Source: Mycolicibacterium peregrinum (GTDB taxonomy: Bacteria > Actinomycetota > Actinomycetes > Mycobacteriales > Mycobacteriaceae). Taken from it: a stretch of 64,000 bases of DNA. The stretch spans positions 1-64,000 of the forward strand of contig NZ_LZSY01000088.1 in NCBI RefSeq assembly GCF_001665625.1, read 5' to 3'. Position 1 is the first letter of the stretch. Each line of letters starts with the position of its first letter. The notes under the pieces are model-generated. The model was given only the letters and a program-made list of their open reading frames with translations. It searched no databases and was not told the DNA's origin. Positions 1-8,795 of the stretch are shown here, piece by piece. The position numbers were made by a program, and so were the translations under genes.

Positions 1-147
1 CAGCACCCACAGCCTCATGCCTGCCACCAACACGAGCAAGCTCGTCCCTGCCACGAGAAACGTGGTGTGACCGCTGGGATAGGCCAGCGCACCACCTTTC
101 TCCCTACCGAAGATCGGCTTGATGACGCGAACGACGGTGATCGCCAC
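1..147 (-). CDS. PAP2-family phosphatase, N-side fragment leaving the window
   Basis: Read leftwards from a GTG at 147, the frame stays open to base 1 and encodes the first PAP2 signature region: IKPIFGREK followed by AYPSGHTTF, then a hydrophobic helix. PAP2 enzymes are membrane-linked phosphatases that remove phosphate from lipid or isoprenoid phosphates. An in-frame TGA lies directly upstream, so the normal N-terminal helices are missing. Bases 1-77 are the exact reverse complement of 147-223, so this piece and the + strand fragment (119-400) share the SGHTTF segment. I cannot tell whether it is a real gene end or an assembly fold-back. Confidence 0.35.
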   Translation of the reverse strand, partial: MAITVVRVIKPIFGREKGGALAYPSGHTTFLVAGTSLLVLVAGMRLWVL

Positions 148-223
148 CAGCGGTCACACCACGTTTCTCGTGGCAGGGACGAGCTTGCTCGTGTTGGTGG
201 CAGGCATGAGGCTGTGGGTGCTG
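1..223. repeat. 77-bp perfect inverted repeat with 69-bp loop
   Basis: Bases 1-77 and 147-223 are perfect reverse complements. Pairing fails at 78/146. The loop 78-146 carries the upstream part of the PAP2 reading frame in minus orientation. The arm starts exactly at base 1, so it may continue outside the window. An arm of 77 bp also equals a common de Bruijn k-mer length, so a contig-end artefact is possible. Confidence 0.9.
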
Positions 224-400
224 GTGGTGGCGGTCTGCGTTGTCCTGCTCGCCATGTTCGGCCTGTCGATGACCTTTCACTACTTCACGGACACGATCGG
301 CGGGGTGCTGCTGGGCACCTCGGTGGTGTGCGTCGCCGCGATGCTCGCCCGAGATCGGCAATATGGCCAGGTGGATGACGCCTCGCCTGATCTTCGCTGA
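119..400 (+). CDS. PAP2-family phosphatase, C-side fragment
   Basis: The frame encodes SGHTTF, two hydrophobic helices and the last PAP2 motif FHYFTDTIGG, in which His and Asp are spaced H-x3-D. It then ends in a short polar tail. The first PAP2 signature, with its Lys/Arg region, is absent: the residues before SGHTTF come from the reversed loop and read MTRTTVIAT. The start shown is TTG 119, with ATG at 122 as an alternative. The conserved N-terminal half is therefore missing, and the product is unlikely to work as encoded. The intact parent gene would join the minus-strand loop segment to this half. Confidence 0.5.
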   Translation: MMTRTTVIATSGHTTFLVAGTSLLVLVAGMRLWVLVVAVCVVLLAMFGLSMTFHYFTDTIGGVLLGTSVVCVAAMLARDRQYGQVDDASPDLR

Positions 401-806
401 GCGATCATTTGTCCGGTGCGGACTTTTCGCCCGATGGCTACCCGCGACGCGGAGCCCTCAGGTGCGAAATGGCGCGCGATGTCCTCGGGGCATTTTCAAG
501 ATCGGCCAACCATCAAGGACCAGTTGATGGTTCAGGCATGACGGTCGTCGTCCGGTGTTGCGTTCCGCAATGCTTTTAGAACTGGCGTAGCCCCACAGCA
601 AACTCTTCGTGCGGGTGCGAGCTGCGCAGATGGTTACTTTCTGATTTTTGCGGCAACCGCGCCGGGAGCGAAGGTAGTTGCGTATGCAACAACCGCAAAA
701 TTTCCACCTGAGAAAAACCTGAGATCTTGATTAGTGCCAGGTAAATTTCGGCGCGTACCGAGTCGTCGGTCAGCCCAAATAGCAAGTCATCGAGGGGATT
801 TCATCA
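401..806. other. 406-bp intergenic stretch, no gene recognised
   Basis: No convincing coding frame is seen; the 69-codon minus-strand frame at 576-785 has no recognisable features. The stretch is less GC-rich than its surroundings. It contains an inverted repeat TTTTGCGG (646-653) / CCGCAAAA (693-700) enclosing a second one, GTTGC-GTAT-GCAAC (677-690). These lie about 110 bp ahead of the exported-protein gene at 807 and could be regulatory. Confidence 0.4.
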
Positions 807-1952
807 ATGAACAGTCGTGTCAACAGTCGTGTCTCGAGCGGTCTGGCCGCATGCGTCGCCGTCGCCACCGCCGGCGTCGTCGCGATCACTCCGGTCGCGG
901 TGTCGACGCCCACGCCGCCGCGGCGTGTTCTCGACGCGTCGACGGCCTTGATGGCCAGCTTCGAGGGCATGAATCAAGCGGGGCTGGTGTTCATGGCCGG
1001 TCAGCGGCTCGCGGACCAGTTCGTCCAGGCGCCGCTCACGCCCTTTGTCCTCGCGGCTCAGCTCGTGGCCGGCGACAACGAGCGGCTGTTCTCCCAGATT
1101 CGGCAGATCGTCGATTCGCCGGTCTACGTCGCTGATCCGCTCATCGAGGCGATTGCCATCACGTTGCCGGATGAGTTGGGTGGCGGCTCGGACCACGTAA
1201 CCAACACCTCGGCCGGTGACGGCGCCTTCATGCAATTCCGCAACAACGAACTCCTGGGCCTCCGGGATGACATCAACGCGCAGTTCGCGCAGGTGCTCGA
1301 CGTCGACACCCCGTGGCCCAACGACAACTACACCGCGGCGCTCGCTCAGGGGCTGCAGGAATCGGCGGTGCGGAGCGTCAACGGCGCCGTGCTCGGGGCG
1401 GTCGGCCTGGTATCCGTCGCGCAGGCGGTGGCATCCGGCGACAAGCTCGCGGTCTACAAGGCGGTGAAGGAATACATCGATGCGCCGATGTGGGTCGCGG
1501 ACCCGGCGATCGAGGGTCTTGCCGAAGCGCTCCCGGCCGGGCTCGGTGGCGGCACCAATCACGACCCGACCGACCCGACCGGTGACGGCGCCCTCATGCA
1601 GTTCCGTAACAACCAACTGATCGGTGCGCGCGATTCCGTGCGGATCGCAGCCGCCAACGTGCTCGGTGTGCGCGACAAGGTGGACAGCACCGGCAACGTG
1701 CTCGCCAACAACAGTCTCAATCGGAGCCGGCTGCTGTCGGCCGCCGACGACAAGTCCGACCAGAAGCCGAAGGTGAACAACCTCAAGCCCCACGTCACCA
1801 ACCTCAACGCCGCGCTCGACGGCGCCAAGGACAAAGCCGAGAAGCGGCGGGAAAAGGCCAAGGCGAACGTCGACAAGGTCGTCAAGAAGGTGCGCGAAGC
1901 GGCCGACAAGACGGCCAAGAAGCTCGGCCCGAAGAAGGGTTCTGAGGACTGA
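807..1952 (+). CDS. Exported protein with internal duplication and Lys-rich tail
   Basis: I do not recognise this 381-residue protein. Residues 1-35 look like a signal peptide (AACVAVATAGVVAITPVAV). Two copies of one module follow, about 135 residues apart. Copy 1 carries VDSPVYVADPLIEA, a GGGSDH stretch and FMQFRNNELLG. Copy 2 carries IDAPMWVADPAIEG, GGGTNH and LMQFRNNQLIG. The last 60 residues are rich in Lys, Ala and Glu and probably helical. ATG 807 follows a weak GAGGGGA ribosome site. It appears to be a single-gene unit with a hairpin after it. Export and duplication are visible in the sequence; the function is unknown. Confidence 0.85.
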   Translation: MNSRVNSRVSSGLAACVAVATAGVVAITPVAVSTPTPPRRVLDASTALMASFEGMNQAGLVFMAGQRLADQFVQAPLTPFVLAAQLVAGDNERLFSQIRQIVDSPVYVADPLIEAIAITLPDELGGGSDHVTNTSAGDGAFMQFRNNELLGLRDDINAQFAQVLDVDTPWPNDNYTAALAQGLQESAVRSVNGAVLGAVGLVSVAQAVASGDKLAVYKAVKEYIDAPMWVADPAIEGLAEALPAGLGGGTNHDPTDPTGDGALMQFRNNQLIGARDSVRIAAANVLGVRDKVDSTGNVLANNSLNRSRLLSAADDKSDQKPKVNNLKPHVTNLNAALDGAKDKAEKRREKAKANVDKVVKKVREAADKTAKKLGPKKGSED

Positions 1953-2017
1953 GGTGATACCGGCGTAGAGCGCGGTGATGAGGGGTCGCCACGCTCTCGG
2001 TAACTTTCCCTCGAATT

Positions 2018-2063
2018 CGACGAGATGGCCGCTCACACACTCCGCGGGGCGGCCATTTCGTCG
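2018..2063 (+). terminator. Hairpin terminator-like structure
   Basis: Bases 2018-2032 and 2049-2063 pair over 15 bp with a single G-U position, enclosing a 16-nt loop. There is no U-tract. It sits 65 bp after the stop of the exported-protein gene, as expected for a mycobacterial I-shaped terminator. Confidence 0.55.
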
Positions 2064-2091
2064 ATCTGGACACCCCGGCGCGGCCACCAAC

Positions 2092-2142
2092 TTGACAGGT
2101 GTCAACCCCGGTGCGACGTGCGTCACAAACGCCGATTAACAT
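2092..2142 (+). promoter_or_regulatory. Palindromic operator and leaderless promoter
   Basis: TTGACA-GG-TGTCAA at 2092-2105 is a 6-2-6 palindrome. A -10-like TAACAT lies at 2137-2142, followed after 7 nt by ATG 2150. The spacing suggests transcription starts at the ATG itself. The palindrome could bind a dimeric repressor. Confidence 0.5.
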
Positions 2143-2149
2143 AGGCCGC

Positions 2150-3679
2150 ATGACAGCGACGCCAGATGTAGCTCTGACCGGAGAGTTCACGGGCTCCGGC
2201 ACCATTTACAACCCCGCGACCGGCGCCGTCGCCGGCCAAGTGACCTGGACCGACGCGGCCGACGTGCCGCGTATCGCGGCGGGTCTGCGGGAAGCGCAGA
2301 AGGAGTGGGAGGCCCGAGGCGCCAAAGGCCGCGCCAAGGTCCTTTCCCGCTACGCGGTATGGCTGGGGGACCACCGCGACGAGATCGAGAAACTCCTGAT
2401 CGCCGAGACCGGCAAGTCGGCCATGGACGCCGCACAAGAGGTCCCGCTGCTGATCATGATCCTCTCGTACTACATCAAGGTCGTCGAAGAGGCGATGGCC
2501 CCGGACACCCGGCCGGCCGCGCTGCCCATCATGTCGATCAAGAAGATCGCCGTGCATTACCGGCCGCGTGCAGTCGTCGGGATCATCGCGCCGTGGAACT
2601 ACCCCGTGGCCAACGCCATGATGGACGCCATCGGCGCCCTGGCTGCCGGGTGCGCGGTGCTGCTCAAGCCGTCTGAGCGCACCCCGTTGACTGCCGAGGT
2701 GCTGCTGCGCGGCTGGCTGGATTCCGGTGCCCCCGAGGTGTTCGCCCTGGCGCAAGGTGCGCGTGCGGTGTCGGAGGCCGTCATCGACAATTCCGACTAC
2801 GTCCAGTTCACCGGTTCCTGCGCGACGGGGGCCAAGGTGATGGAGCGGGCGGCACGTCGTCTGACCCCGGTGAGCCTGGAGCTCGGCGGCAAGGACCCGA
2901 TGATCGTGCTCGAGGATGCCGACGTCGAGCTGGCCGCCAACGCCGCGGTGTGGGGCGGGATGTTCAACGCCGGCCAGACCTGCGTGTCCGTCGAGCGGGT
3001 CTATGTGCTCGATCCGGTCTACGACCAGTTCGTCGCCGCCACCGTGAAAGCCGTCGAAAACCTCAAGATGGGTACCGGCGAGGGCTACCACTTCGGCTCC
3101 CAGATCGACGACAGCCAGGTGGCGATCACCGAACGTCACGTCAACGAGGCTGTCGCAGCCGGCGCAAAGGCGCTGACCGGAGGGAAGCGCCCCGAGGGCG
3201 GTGGCAGCTTCTTCGAGCCGACCGTGCTGGTCGACGTCGACCACTCGATGGCCTGCATGACCGAGGAGACCTTCGGTCCGACCCTGCCGATCATGAAGGT
3301 GTCGTCGGTCGAGGAAGCCGTTCGGCTGGCCAACGACAGCCCCTACGGGCTGAGCGCCTCGGTGTTCTCCAAGGATGTCGACCGGGCCAAGGCCATTGCG
3401 CTGCAGCTTGATTGCGGTGCGGTCAACGTCAACGACGTCATCTCCAACCTGATGTGCACCACCGCGCCGATGGGCGGCTGGAAGACCTCCGGTATCGGTG
3501 CCCGCTTCGGCGGCGTCGACGGGGTGCGCAAGTTCTGCAAGCAGGAGACCGTGGTGGTGCCGCGCACCAGTGTGGGCGCCGGCGGCAGCTACTACAACAA
3601 CTCCGAGAAGGCGATCGTTCGGATGAACAAGCTGCTGACCAAGCTGGCGCTGGCGCGTCCGCGCCGCAGGGCCAAGTAG
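2150..3679 (+). CDS. gabD2: Succinate-semialdehyde dehydrogenase-like aldehyde dehydrogenase
   Basis: NAD(P)-dependent aldehyde dehydrogenase of 509 residues, closest in my reading to mycobacterial GabD2 (Rv1731), which oxidises succinate semialdehyde to succinate. Visible family motifs are APWNYP, a cofactor-binding FTGS segment, the general base in SLELGGKDP and the catalytic Cys at about residue 278 in GQTC. I chose ATG 2150 over the upstream frame start because it follows a -10-like hexamer and begins MTATPDV. The exact substrate is inferred from the family. A bulged hairpin separates it from the following PPK2 gene. Confidence 0.85.
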   Translation: MTATPDVALTGEFTGSGTIYNPATGAVAGQVTWTDAADVPRIAAGLREAQKEWEARGAKGRAKVLSRYAVWLGDHRDEIEKLLIAETGKSAMDAAQEVPLLIMILSYYIKVVEEAMAPDTRPAALPIMSIKKIAVHYRPRAVVGIIAPWNYPVANAMMDAIGALAAGCAVLLKPSERTPLTAEVLLRGWLDSGAPEVFALAQGARAVSEAVIDNSDYVQFTGSCATGAKVMERAARRLTPVSLELGGKDPMIVLEDADVELAANAAVWGGMFNAGQTCVSVERVYVLDPVYDQFVAATVKAVENLKMGTGEGYHFGSQIDDSQVAITERHVNEAVAAGAKALTGGKRPEGGGSFFEPTVLVDVDHSMACMTEETFGPTLPIMKVSSVEEAVRLANDSPYGLSASVFSKDVDRAKAIALQLDCGAVNVNDVISNLMCTTAPMGGWKTSGIGARFGGVDGVRKFCKQETVVVPRTSVGAGGSYYNNSEKAIVRMNKLLTKLALARPRRRAK

Positions 3680-3695
3680 GGCACTACCAGCCGTT

Positions 3696-3728
3696 CACCC
3701 CGGCGACACCTTCGTGTTCGCCGGGGTG
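3696..3728 (+). terminator. Hairpin between gabD2-like and ppk2
   Basis: CACCCCGGCGACAC at 3696-3709 pairs with 3714-3728 around a CTTC loop, with one bulged T. This strong GC stem just after the dehydrogenase stop, lacking a U-tract, could act as a terminator or attenuator. Confidence 0.5.
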
Positions 3729-3742
3729 GATACCGTCGGCCG

Positions 3743-4600
3743 GTGACTCTCGACATCACCGGGTACACGGTCCGCGACGACGACGATGACGACCCCGAAC
3801 TGCTGCTGCAACCCAGCGGCGAGGTCGTCGACACCTGGCGGGAGAACTACCCGTACGACGACCGCATGTCGCGTCAGGAGTACGAGGAACAGAAGCGCCT
3901 GCTGCAGATCGAACTGCTGAAGCTGCAGAAGTGGAGCCAGGGCAACGGACTCCGGCACGTCATCGTGTTCGAGGGGCGTGACGCCGCAGGTAAAGGCGGC
4001 ACCATCAAGCGGTTCATGGAACACCTGAACCCCCGCGGAGCCCGCGTGGTCGCGCTGGAGAAGCCGACCGAAAAAGAACGCACCCAGTGGTACTTCCAGC
4101 GCTACGTGCAGCACCTGCCCGCCGCCGGCGAGATCGTGCTGTTCGACCGCTCCTGGTACAACCGCGCCGGGGTGGAACGCGTGATGGGCTACTGCTCGCC
4201 CAAGCAGCACGCCGAATTCATCCGGCAGGCCCCGCTGTTCGAGCAGATGCTGGTCAACGACGGCATCAGTCTGACCAAGCTGTGGTTCTCCGTCACGCAA
4301 TCCGAGCAGCGCACCCGGTTCACCATCCGTCAGGTCGACCCGGTGCGGCAGTGGAAACTCTCACCTACCGACCTCGCGTCGCTGGACAAGTGGGACGACT
4401 ACACCGCCGCCAAGGAAGACATGTTCGCCTGGACGGACACCGAAATGGCGCCTTGGACTGTGGTCAAGAGCAACGACAAGAAACGCGCCCGCATCAACGC
4501 CATGCGCCACGTGCTCGGTAAGTTCGATTACGACAACAAGGATTTTGAGGTGGTCGGCCACGCCGATCCGCTGATCGTGGGGCGAGCCCTGTCGGACTGA
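3743..4600 (+). CDS. ppk2: Polyphosphate kinase 2
   Basis: PPK2-family enzyme of 285 residues that transfers phosphate between polyphosphate and nucleoside diphosphates in the cytosol; it resembles Rv3232c. The Walker A loop GRDAAGKGG is at about residues 78-86, and the Walker B-like DRSWYNRAGVE follows. A run of six Asp lies near residues 12-17. Length matches the family (about 290). Start GTG 3743 opens MTLDITGY. A second, different PPK2 protein lies at 20716-21594. Confidence 0.9.
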   Translation: MTLDITGYTVRDDDDDDPELLLQPSGEVVDTWRENYPYDDRMSRQEYEEQKRLLQIELLKLQKWSQGNGLRHVIVFEGRDAAGKGGTIKRFMEHLNPRGARVVALEKPTEKERTQWYFQRYVQHLPAAGEIVLFDRSWYNRAGVERVMGYCSPKQHAEFIRQAPLFEQMLVNDGISLTKLWFSVTQSEQRTRFTIRQVDPVRQWKLSPTDLASLDKWDDYTAAKEDMFAWTDTEMAPWTVVKSNDKKRARINAMRHVLGKFDYDNKDFEVVGHADPLIVGRALSD

Positions 4601-4636
4601 GCAGTCTGGCCGCCGCCCGGGAACTAGGAGGACGGC

Positions 4637-5485
4637 GTGCGCTTCGTCATGACGCTGTTCCTGTGGGTGTTGACGACGATCCTGCTGGCCGCGGCGCTGC
4701 CGTCGGCGTGGGTGCAGAAAAACGTCATCGACGAGCAGGGCTACTCGTCCTTCGCCGCAGGCGCCGCTGCCGACCCACAGTTGCAGCAGGCCGTCGCCGG
4801 GGAACTCACCACCCAGGTGCAATCCCTGGCCTCGCAGAACGGTGCCGATGTCGACTCGCGCCGGATCCGCGCCGTGGCAGGTGCCTACACCGCCGGGCCG
4901 GACTTCCCTGGACAGTTCGCCCTCGCCAACCAGCTTGCGCACACCTGGATGTTCACCGACCGGCTGTCGCGGGACGAGAACGGTAGTTGGGTGATCGATG
5001 TGGCCCCGATGCTCAGGGACACCTCGTTCCGCGAAACCCTGTCCAACTTCGGTGTCGAAGTGCCGCAAACACTTACGGTCCCAATCGCCTCATCGGCACC
5101 GGATAATCTGCGGCCGGGGATCCTGCGACCGCTGGCCGTGTGGGGCCCGTGGGTGAGCGTCGGCGTGACAGTGCTGGCCGGCGTCTTCGCGCTGCTGACT
5201 CTCGCCGCCGCGCGCGCCCGCGGTAAAACCCTTGCTGCACTGGGCATCTCCGCCTTATTGGTGGGGGCCGCCGGTTGGGCCGGGTTGGAGGCGGGCCGAC
5301 GCTACCTCAACGAGGCCCTCAACCACACCAGCGGCGACATCCGCCAGATCGCCGATGCCATGGTGGGGCATGCCATCGACAGCCTGCACCAATGGCTCAA
5401 CCTCGCCCTGGCGGCCGGCGGTGCGCTTGTGGTGTTCGGGATCATTGTGGCGCTGCTCGGTGGGTTGCGGCGTCGACCAACTTGA
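4637..5485 (+). CDS. Conserved mycobacterial membrane protein
   Basis: A 282-residue protein of unknown function. It has one N-terminal membrane helix (about 5-22), an extracytoplasmic-looking region of about 140 residues, then three further helices near 168-188, 200-220 and 255-275, ending in Arg residues. A good ribosome site (AGGAGG) precedes GTG 4637. It follows ppk2 by 36 bp on the same strand and may be co-transcribed. The zinc-peptidase gene converges on it 30 bp away. Confidence 0.8.
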   Translation: MRFVMTLFLWVLTTILLAAALPSAWVQKNVIDEQGYSSFAAGAAADPQLQQAVAGELTTQVQSLASQNGADVDSRRIRAVAGAYTAGPDFPGQFALANQLAHTWMFTDRLSRDENGSWVIDVAPMLRDTSFRETLSNFGVEVPQTLTVPIASSAPDNLRPGILRPLAVWGPWVSVGVTVLAGVFALLTLAAARARGKTLAALGISALLVGAAGWAGLEAGRRYLNEALNHTSGDIRQIADAMVGHAIDSLHQWLNLALAAGGALVVFGIIVALLGGLRRRPT

Positions 5486-5514
5486 GTTCCGGTTGCGCCC
5501 CGTAGCTTTCGCCG

Positions 5515-6672
5515 CTACGACACGTCGCTGGGAGGCGAGAGCCACGTATTGCATTCGCCGATCTTGTTCAGGCGGTAGCCCTGATCCCACCAGGATCCAT
5601 AGTGCTCAGGCGATCCGTGGTCGCGTGGCGAAACAGCATCCCAATGGCCGTTTGCAATCACCTGGTAATCGGCCACGGTGAACCGGCCTCCGGTGTCGAC
5701 GATGGAACCGACGAACATGCCGGAGAAGCACTGCGCCTGAAGTTCCAGGCGGCGCGACAGTTCCAGTCCTGGTTCGGACTGCTCGCCCACGGCTCGCGCC
5801 TGTTGGTGCAGTTCGCCTAGGGTCCCGATGAGGTGCTGGACGTGATGGGCGTATTCATGGGCGAGCACTGCCAGGTTGAAGATCACCTCGGCGTTGTCTT
5901 TTTTCGGGGACAAGCTGGAAAGTGGCACGGACAGAGTTTCCGTCTTACTGCAGTACATGCCTGCGAAGCCCCGCATCCCGTCGCTATCGCATCCTTCGGC
6001 CAGGGACACCTTGGGACTACGGAATTCCATTCCCGCCGCAGTGACCAGGGGCTTCCACGCCGTATCCATGCACGACACGGCTGTCTCGTAGAAAATCCGG
6101 GCCGCCGCTGCGTCGCTCGGCCAACCGACGGGATTGCATGGTTGTTTTGCCAGGCCGGCGTCGAAGTTGGCAGCGATCCGGTTTTGTCCCAGCGCCGCGT
6201 CACCGGTGGGCAGGGCCTGCGCCGTGGTGGTGGTCGGGTGCGGCGTCCTGGTTGCGGTGTATGACGGCGCGGACGTGAGCTCGCTGGTGGGTACGGCGAC
6301 TGCGGGGCTGACCGGCTCGCTGGCGCTGGCCGTGCCCTGCTTGTTGAGCACGAAGACCCCGGCGGTGACCAGTGCGATCACCACCACGACGGCGGCGGCG
6401 GAGCCGATCAGGATGGCAGCGCGCCGAGAGCTTTTCGGCAACGGCGCAGGCGCCGGATAGGCGGCGGACGGAGCGCCCCACGGATCGGCAAAGTGCTGCT
6501 GGGGAGGCGGACCGGATGGAGCGGTTGCCCAGGGATCGACAGCAGGAGTCCACGGGTCCGCCGGTTTGGCGGTGCTCTTTTCGGCCGGTGTGAACGGGTC
6601 GGCGCCCGCGGCGAAGGGATTGTTGTTATCCCAGGACTTGGGCGGCGGACCGAACGGACCCCACGACTGCAT
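5515..6672 (-). CDS. Membrane-anchored neutral zinc metallopeptidase (YpfJ type)
   Basis: A 385-residue protein with a Pro-rich cytoplasmic N-terminus (about 1-80), one membrane helix (about 83-110), a Thr/Ser/Pro-rich linker and a C-terminal peptidase domain outside the membrane. The zinc site HEYAHH is at residues 272-277 and the likely third ligand lies in ELQAQCFSG about 45 residues later. This layout fits the putative neutral zinc metallopeptidase family (Pfam Zn_peptidase-like, YpfJ). Substrates are unknown. Several Cys in the domain could form disulphides. ATG 6672 is the only sensible start. Confidence 0.85.
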   Translation of the reverse strand: MQSWGPFGPPPKSWDNNNPFAAGADPFTPAEKSTAKPADPWTPAVDPWATAPSGPPPQQHFADPWGAPSAAYPAPAPLPKSSRRAAILIGSAAAVVVVIALVTAGVFVLNKQGTASASEPVSPAVAVPTSELTSAPSYTATRTPHPTTTTAQALPTGDAALGQNRIAANFDAGLAKQPCNPVGWPSDAAAARIFYETAVSCMDTAWKPLVTAAGMEFRSPKVSLAEGCDSDGMRGFAGMYCSKTETLSVPLSSLSPKKDNAEVIFNLAVLAHEYAHHVQHLIGTLGELHQQARAVGEQSEPGLELSRRLELQAQCFSGMFVGSIVDTGGRFTVADYQVIANGHWDAVSPRDHGSPEHYGSWWDQGYRLNKIGECNTWLSPPSDVS

Positions 6673-6732
6673 TTCGAGAACGATACTGGCCTGACCAGGC
6701 GCGGCTGCGCACGAATTCCCGGCAGGGCCCCG

Positions 6733-8727
6733 CTAGCCGCTCAGCGTTTGCCAGAGGAACTCGTACGTCAGCGCGGACCTGAACGCCGCCTGCTTGTTGT
6801 CGGCCGCGCCGCCGTGGCCACCCTCGATGTTCTCGTAATACAGCACCCGGTGCCCGGCGGCCTCCAACGCCGCCGTCATCTTCCTGGCGTGGCCGGGATG
6901 CACCCGGTCATCGCGGGTCGAGGTGGTGATCAAGATCGGCGGGTACTTCGCGTCCTTTGAAATATTCTGGTACGGAGAATATTTCGACATGAACTCCCAG
7001 TCCGCCGGATCGTCGGGATTGCCGTACTCGGCCACCCACGACGCACCTGCCAGCAGCAGGTGGAAGCGCTTCATATCCAGCAGCGGCACGCTGCACACCA
7101 GCGCTCCGAACAGCTCGGGGTAGTGGGTCAGCATGACGCCCATCAGCAGCCCACCGTTGCTGCCGCCGGAGGCGCCGAGCTGCTCGACCGTGGTGATGCC
7201 GCGGCTCACCAGATCCGCTGCCACCGCGGCGAAATCCTCGTACACCAGGTGGCGGTTCTGCCGCATCGCCTGCTTGTGCCAGTCCGGGCCGTACTCGCCG
7301 CCGCCACGGATGTTGGCCTGCACGAAGGTTCCGCCGCGGGCCAGCCAGGCTCGGCCCGCGCCGCCGAGGTAGCTCGGGGTCAACGAATTCTGGAACCCGC
7401 CGTAGCCGTAGAGGTGGGTGAGGCTCGGTTCGTCGCGGCGCCCGACCACGAAGTACGGCACCTGCGTGCCGTCCTTGGACGTCGCGAAGAACTGTTCGAC
7501 GGCGATGCCCGTGGCGTCGTAGAACGCCGGTGCCGACTTGACCTCGACCAGTGGGCCTCCGGCGGTGCCGTACAGCAGCTTTGACGGGGTGGTGAATCCG
7601 CTTGAGTTGTAGAAGACTTCGTCACCGAGGTGATCGCTGTCGACGACGATGGTGTCGGTCGCGGGCGGAATGTCCGGTGCGTCCCTGTGCTCCCAGGTGC
7701 CGGGAGTGACGATCTCGACATGGCTGGCGACATCACGCAGCGTGACGAGGATCAGCTTCTCTTTGGTCCACTGCACACCGGCCAGGCTGCTGTGCTCATC
7801 CGGCTCGTAGACCATCGCAAGATCGGCTGTGCCGGAGAGAAAGTCGTCGAACTTGGTGCCCAGTAGCGCCCCGGCCGGGTAGGTGACATCACCCACCTGC
7901 CAGTCGCTCCGCAGGGAGATCAGCAGCCACTCGCGGTGCAGCGACAGCGACGAGTCGGTCGGGATCTTGATCTCGATCAGCTCACCGTCGCGCAGCTCGT
8001 AGCGGATGCGGTGGTAGAAGTCGGTGTAGCGGCCCAGGCGGGTGTGCTCGAAGCCCGGGCTCCGGTCGACCGAGGCGATCACCCGGACATCGGTTGGCTC
8101 CGCCTCATACACCGTCTCGGCCTCGGCCAACGGCCGCCCACGCCGCCACCGCTTGGCGATCCGCGGATACCCGGACTCGGTCATCGAGCCTTCGCCGAAG
8201 TCTGTGCACACCAACAGGGTGTCCTCGTCCTCCCAGGACACCGACGACTTGGCTTCGGGCAGCTCGAACCCGCCCGGCACGAATTCTCTTGTCCGCATGT
8301 CGAACTCGCGCACCACGGCGGCGTCGGCGCCGCCGCGGGACAGGCTGATCATGGCGAGTGTGTGATCCGGCTCGATCACCTCGGGCCCGGACCACACCCA
8401 GTTCTCGTCCTCGGCGCGGGCCAGCTCGTCCAGGTCCAGGATCACGTCCCAGTCCGGATCGTCGGTGCGGTAGCTCTCCAGCGTGGTGCGCCGCCACAGG
8501 CCGCGCGGATTCGTCTCGTCGCGCCAGAAGTTGTACAGGAACTCACCACGCCGGCCCGGGTAGGGGATCCGCGCATCGGTGTCCAGGATCTGCAATATCT
8601 CGGAGCGCATCGTCTCGAAACGTTCACCGCTCAACTGGGCGAGCGTCGGCTCGTTGTGGGCACGCACCCACGCCAAGGCGTCGTCGCCGGTGATGTCCTC
8701 AAGCCACAGATAGGGGTCCTCAGCCAC
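6733..8727 (-). CDS. Prolyl oligopeptidase family serine peptidase
   Basis: S9 family enzyme of 664 residues, orthologous by position and sequence to Rv0457c. It starts with the family pattern AEDPYLWLED, followed by a beta-propeller region and a C-terminal alpha/beta-hydrolase domain. Ser of GASGGSNGG, Asp of TSTRDDRVHP and His of EGGHGG form the catalytic triad. I place the start at GTG 8727; the longer frame to 8808 would overlap the divergent DUF779 gene. It is expected to cleave short peptides after proline in the cytosol. No signal peptide is seen. Confidence 0.88.
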   Translation of the reverse strand: MAEDPYLWLEDITGDDALAWVRAHNEPTLAQLSGERFETMRSEILQILDTDARIPYPGRRGEFLYNFWRDETNPRGLWRRTTLESYRTDDPDWDVILDLDELARAEDENWVWSGPEVIEPDHTLAMISLSRGGADAAVVREFDMRTREFVPGGFELPEAKSSVSWEDEDTLLVCTDFGEGSMTESGYPRIAKRWRRGRPLAEAETVYEAEPTDVRVIASVDRSPGFEHTRLGRYTDFYHRIRYELRDGELIEIKIPTDSSLSLHREWLLISLRSDWQVGDVTYPAGALLGTKFDDFLSGTADLAMVYEPDEHSSLAGVQWTKEKLILVTLRDVASHVEIVTPGTWEHRDAPDIPPATDTIVVDSDHLGDEVFYNSSGFTTPSKLLYGTAGGPLVEVKSAPAFYDATGIAVEQFFATSKDGTQVPYFVVGRRDEPSLTHLYGYGGFQNSLTPSYLGGAGRAWLARGGTFVQANIRGGGEYGPDWHKQAMRQNRHLVYEDFAAVAADLVSRGITTVEQLGASGGSNGGLLMGVMLTHYPELFGALVCSVPLLDMKRFHLLLAGASWVAEYGNPDDPADWEFMSKYSPYQNISKDAKYPPILITTSTRDDRVHPGHARKMTAALEAAGHRVLYYENIEGGHGGAADNKQAAFRSALTYEFLWQTLSG

Positions 8728-8795
8728 CTGCCCATTGTGACTGCGCGAGTACTGTGAGCTGAACAACACCACTGGCCCGTGGAAGTGAGGACGTG

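Noticed and set aside
576..785. 69-codon minus-strand frame in the first long gap
   Set aside because: No ribosome site, no hydrophobic or family pattern, and it runs over the inverted repeats of the probable promoter.
804..2126. 440-codon minus-strand frame opposite the exported protein
   Set aside because: The plus-strand gene has a signal peptide and duplicated modules; the minus frame crosses its terminator and the next promoter.
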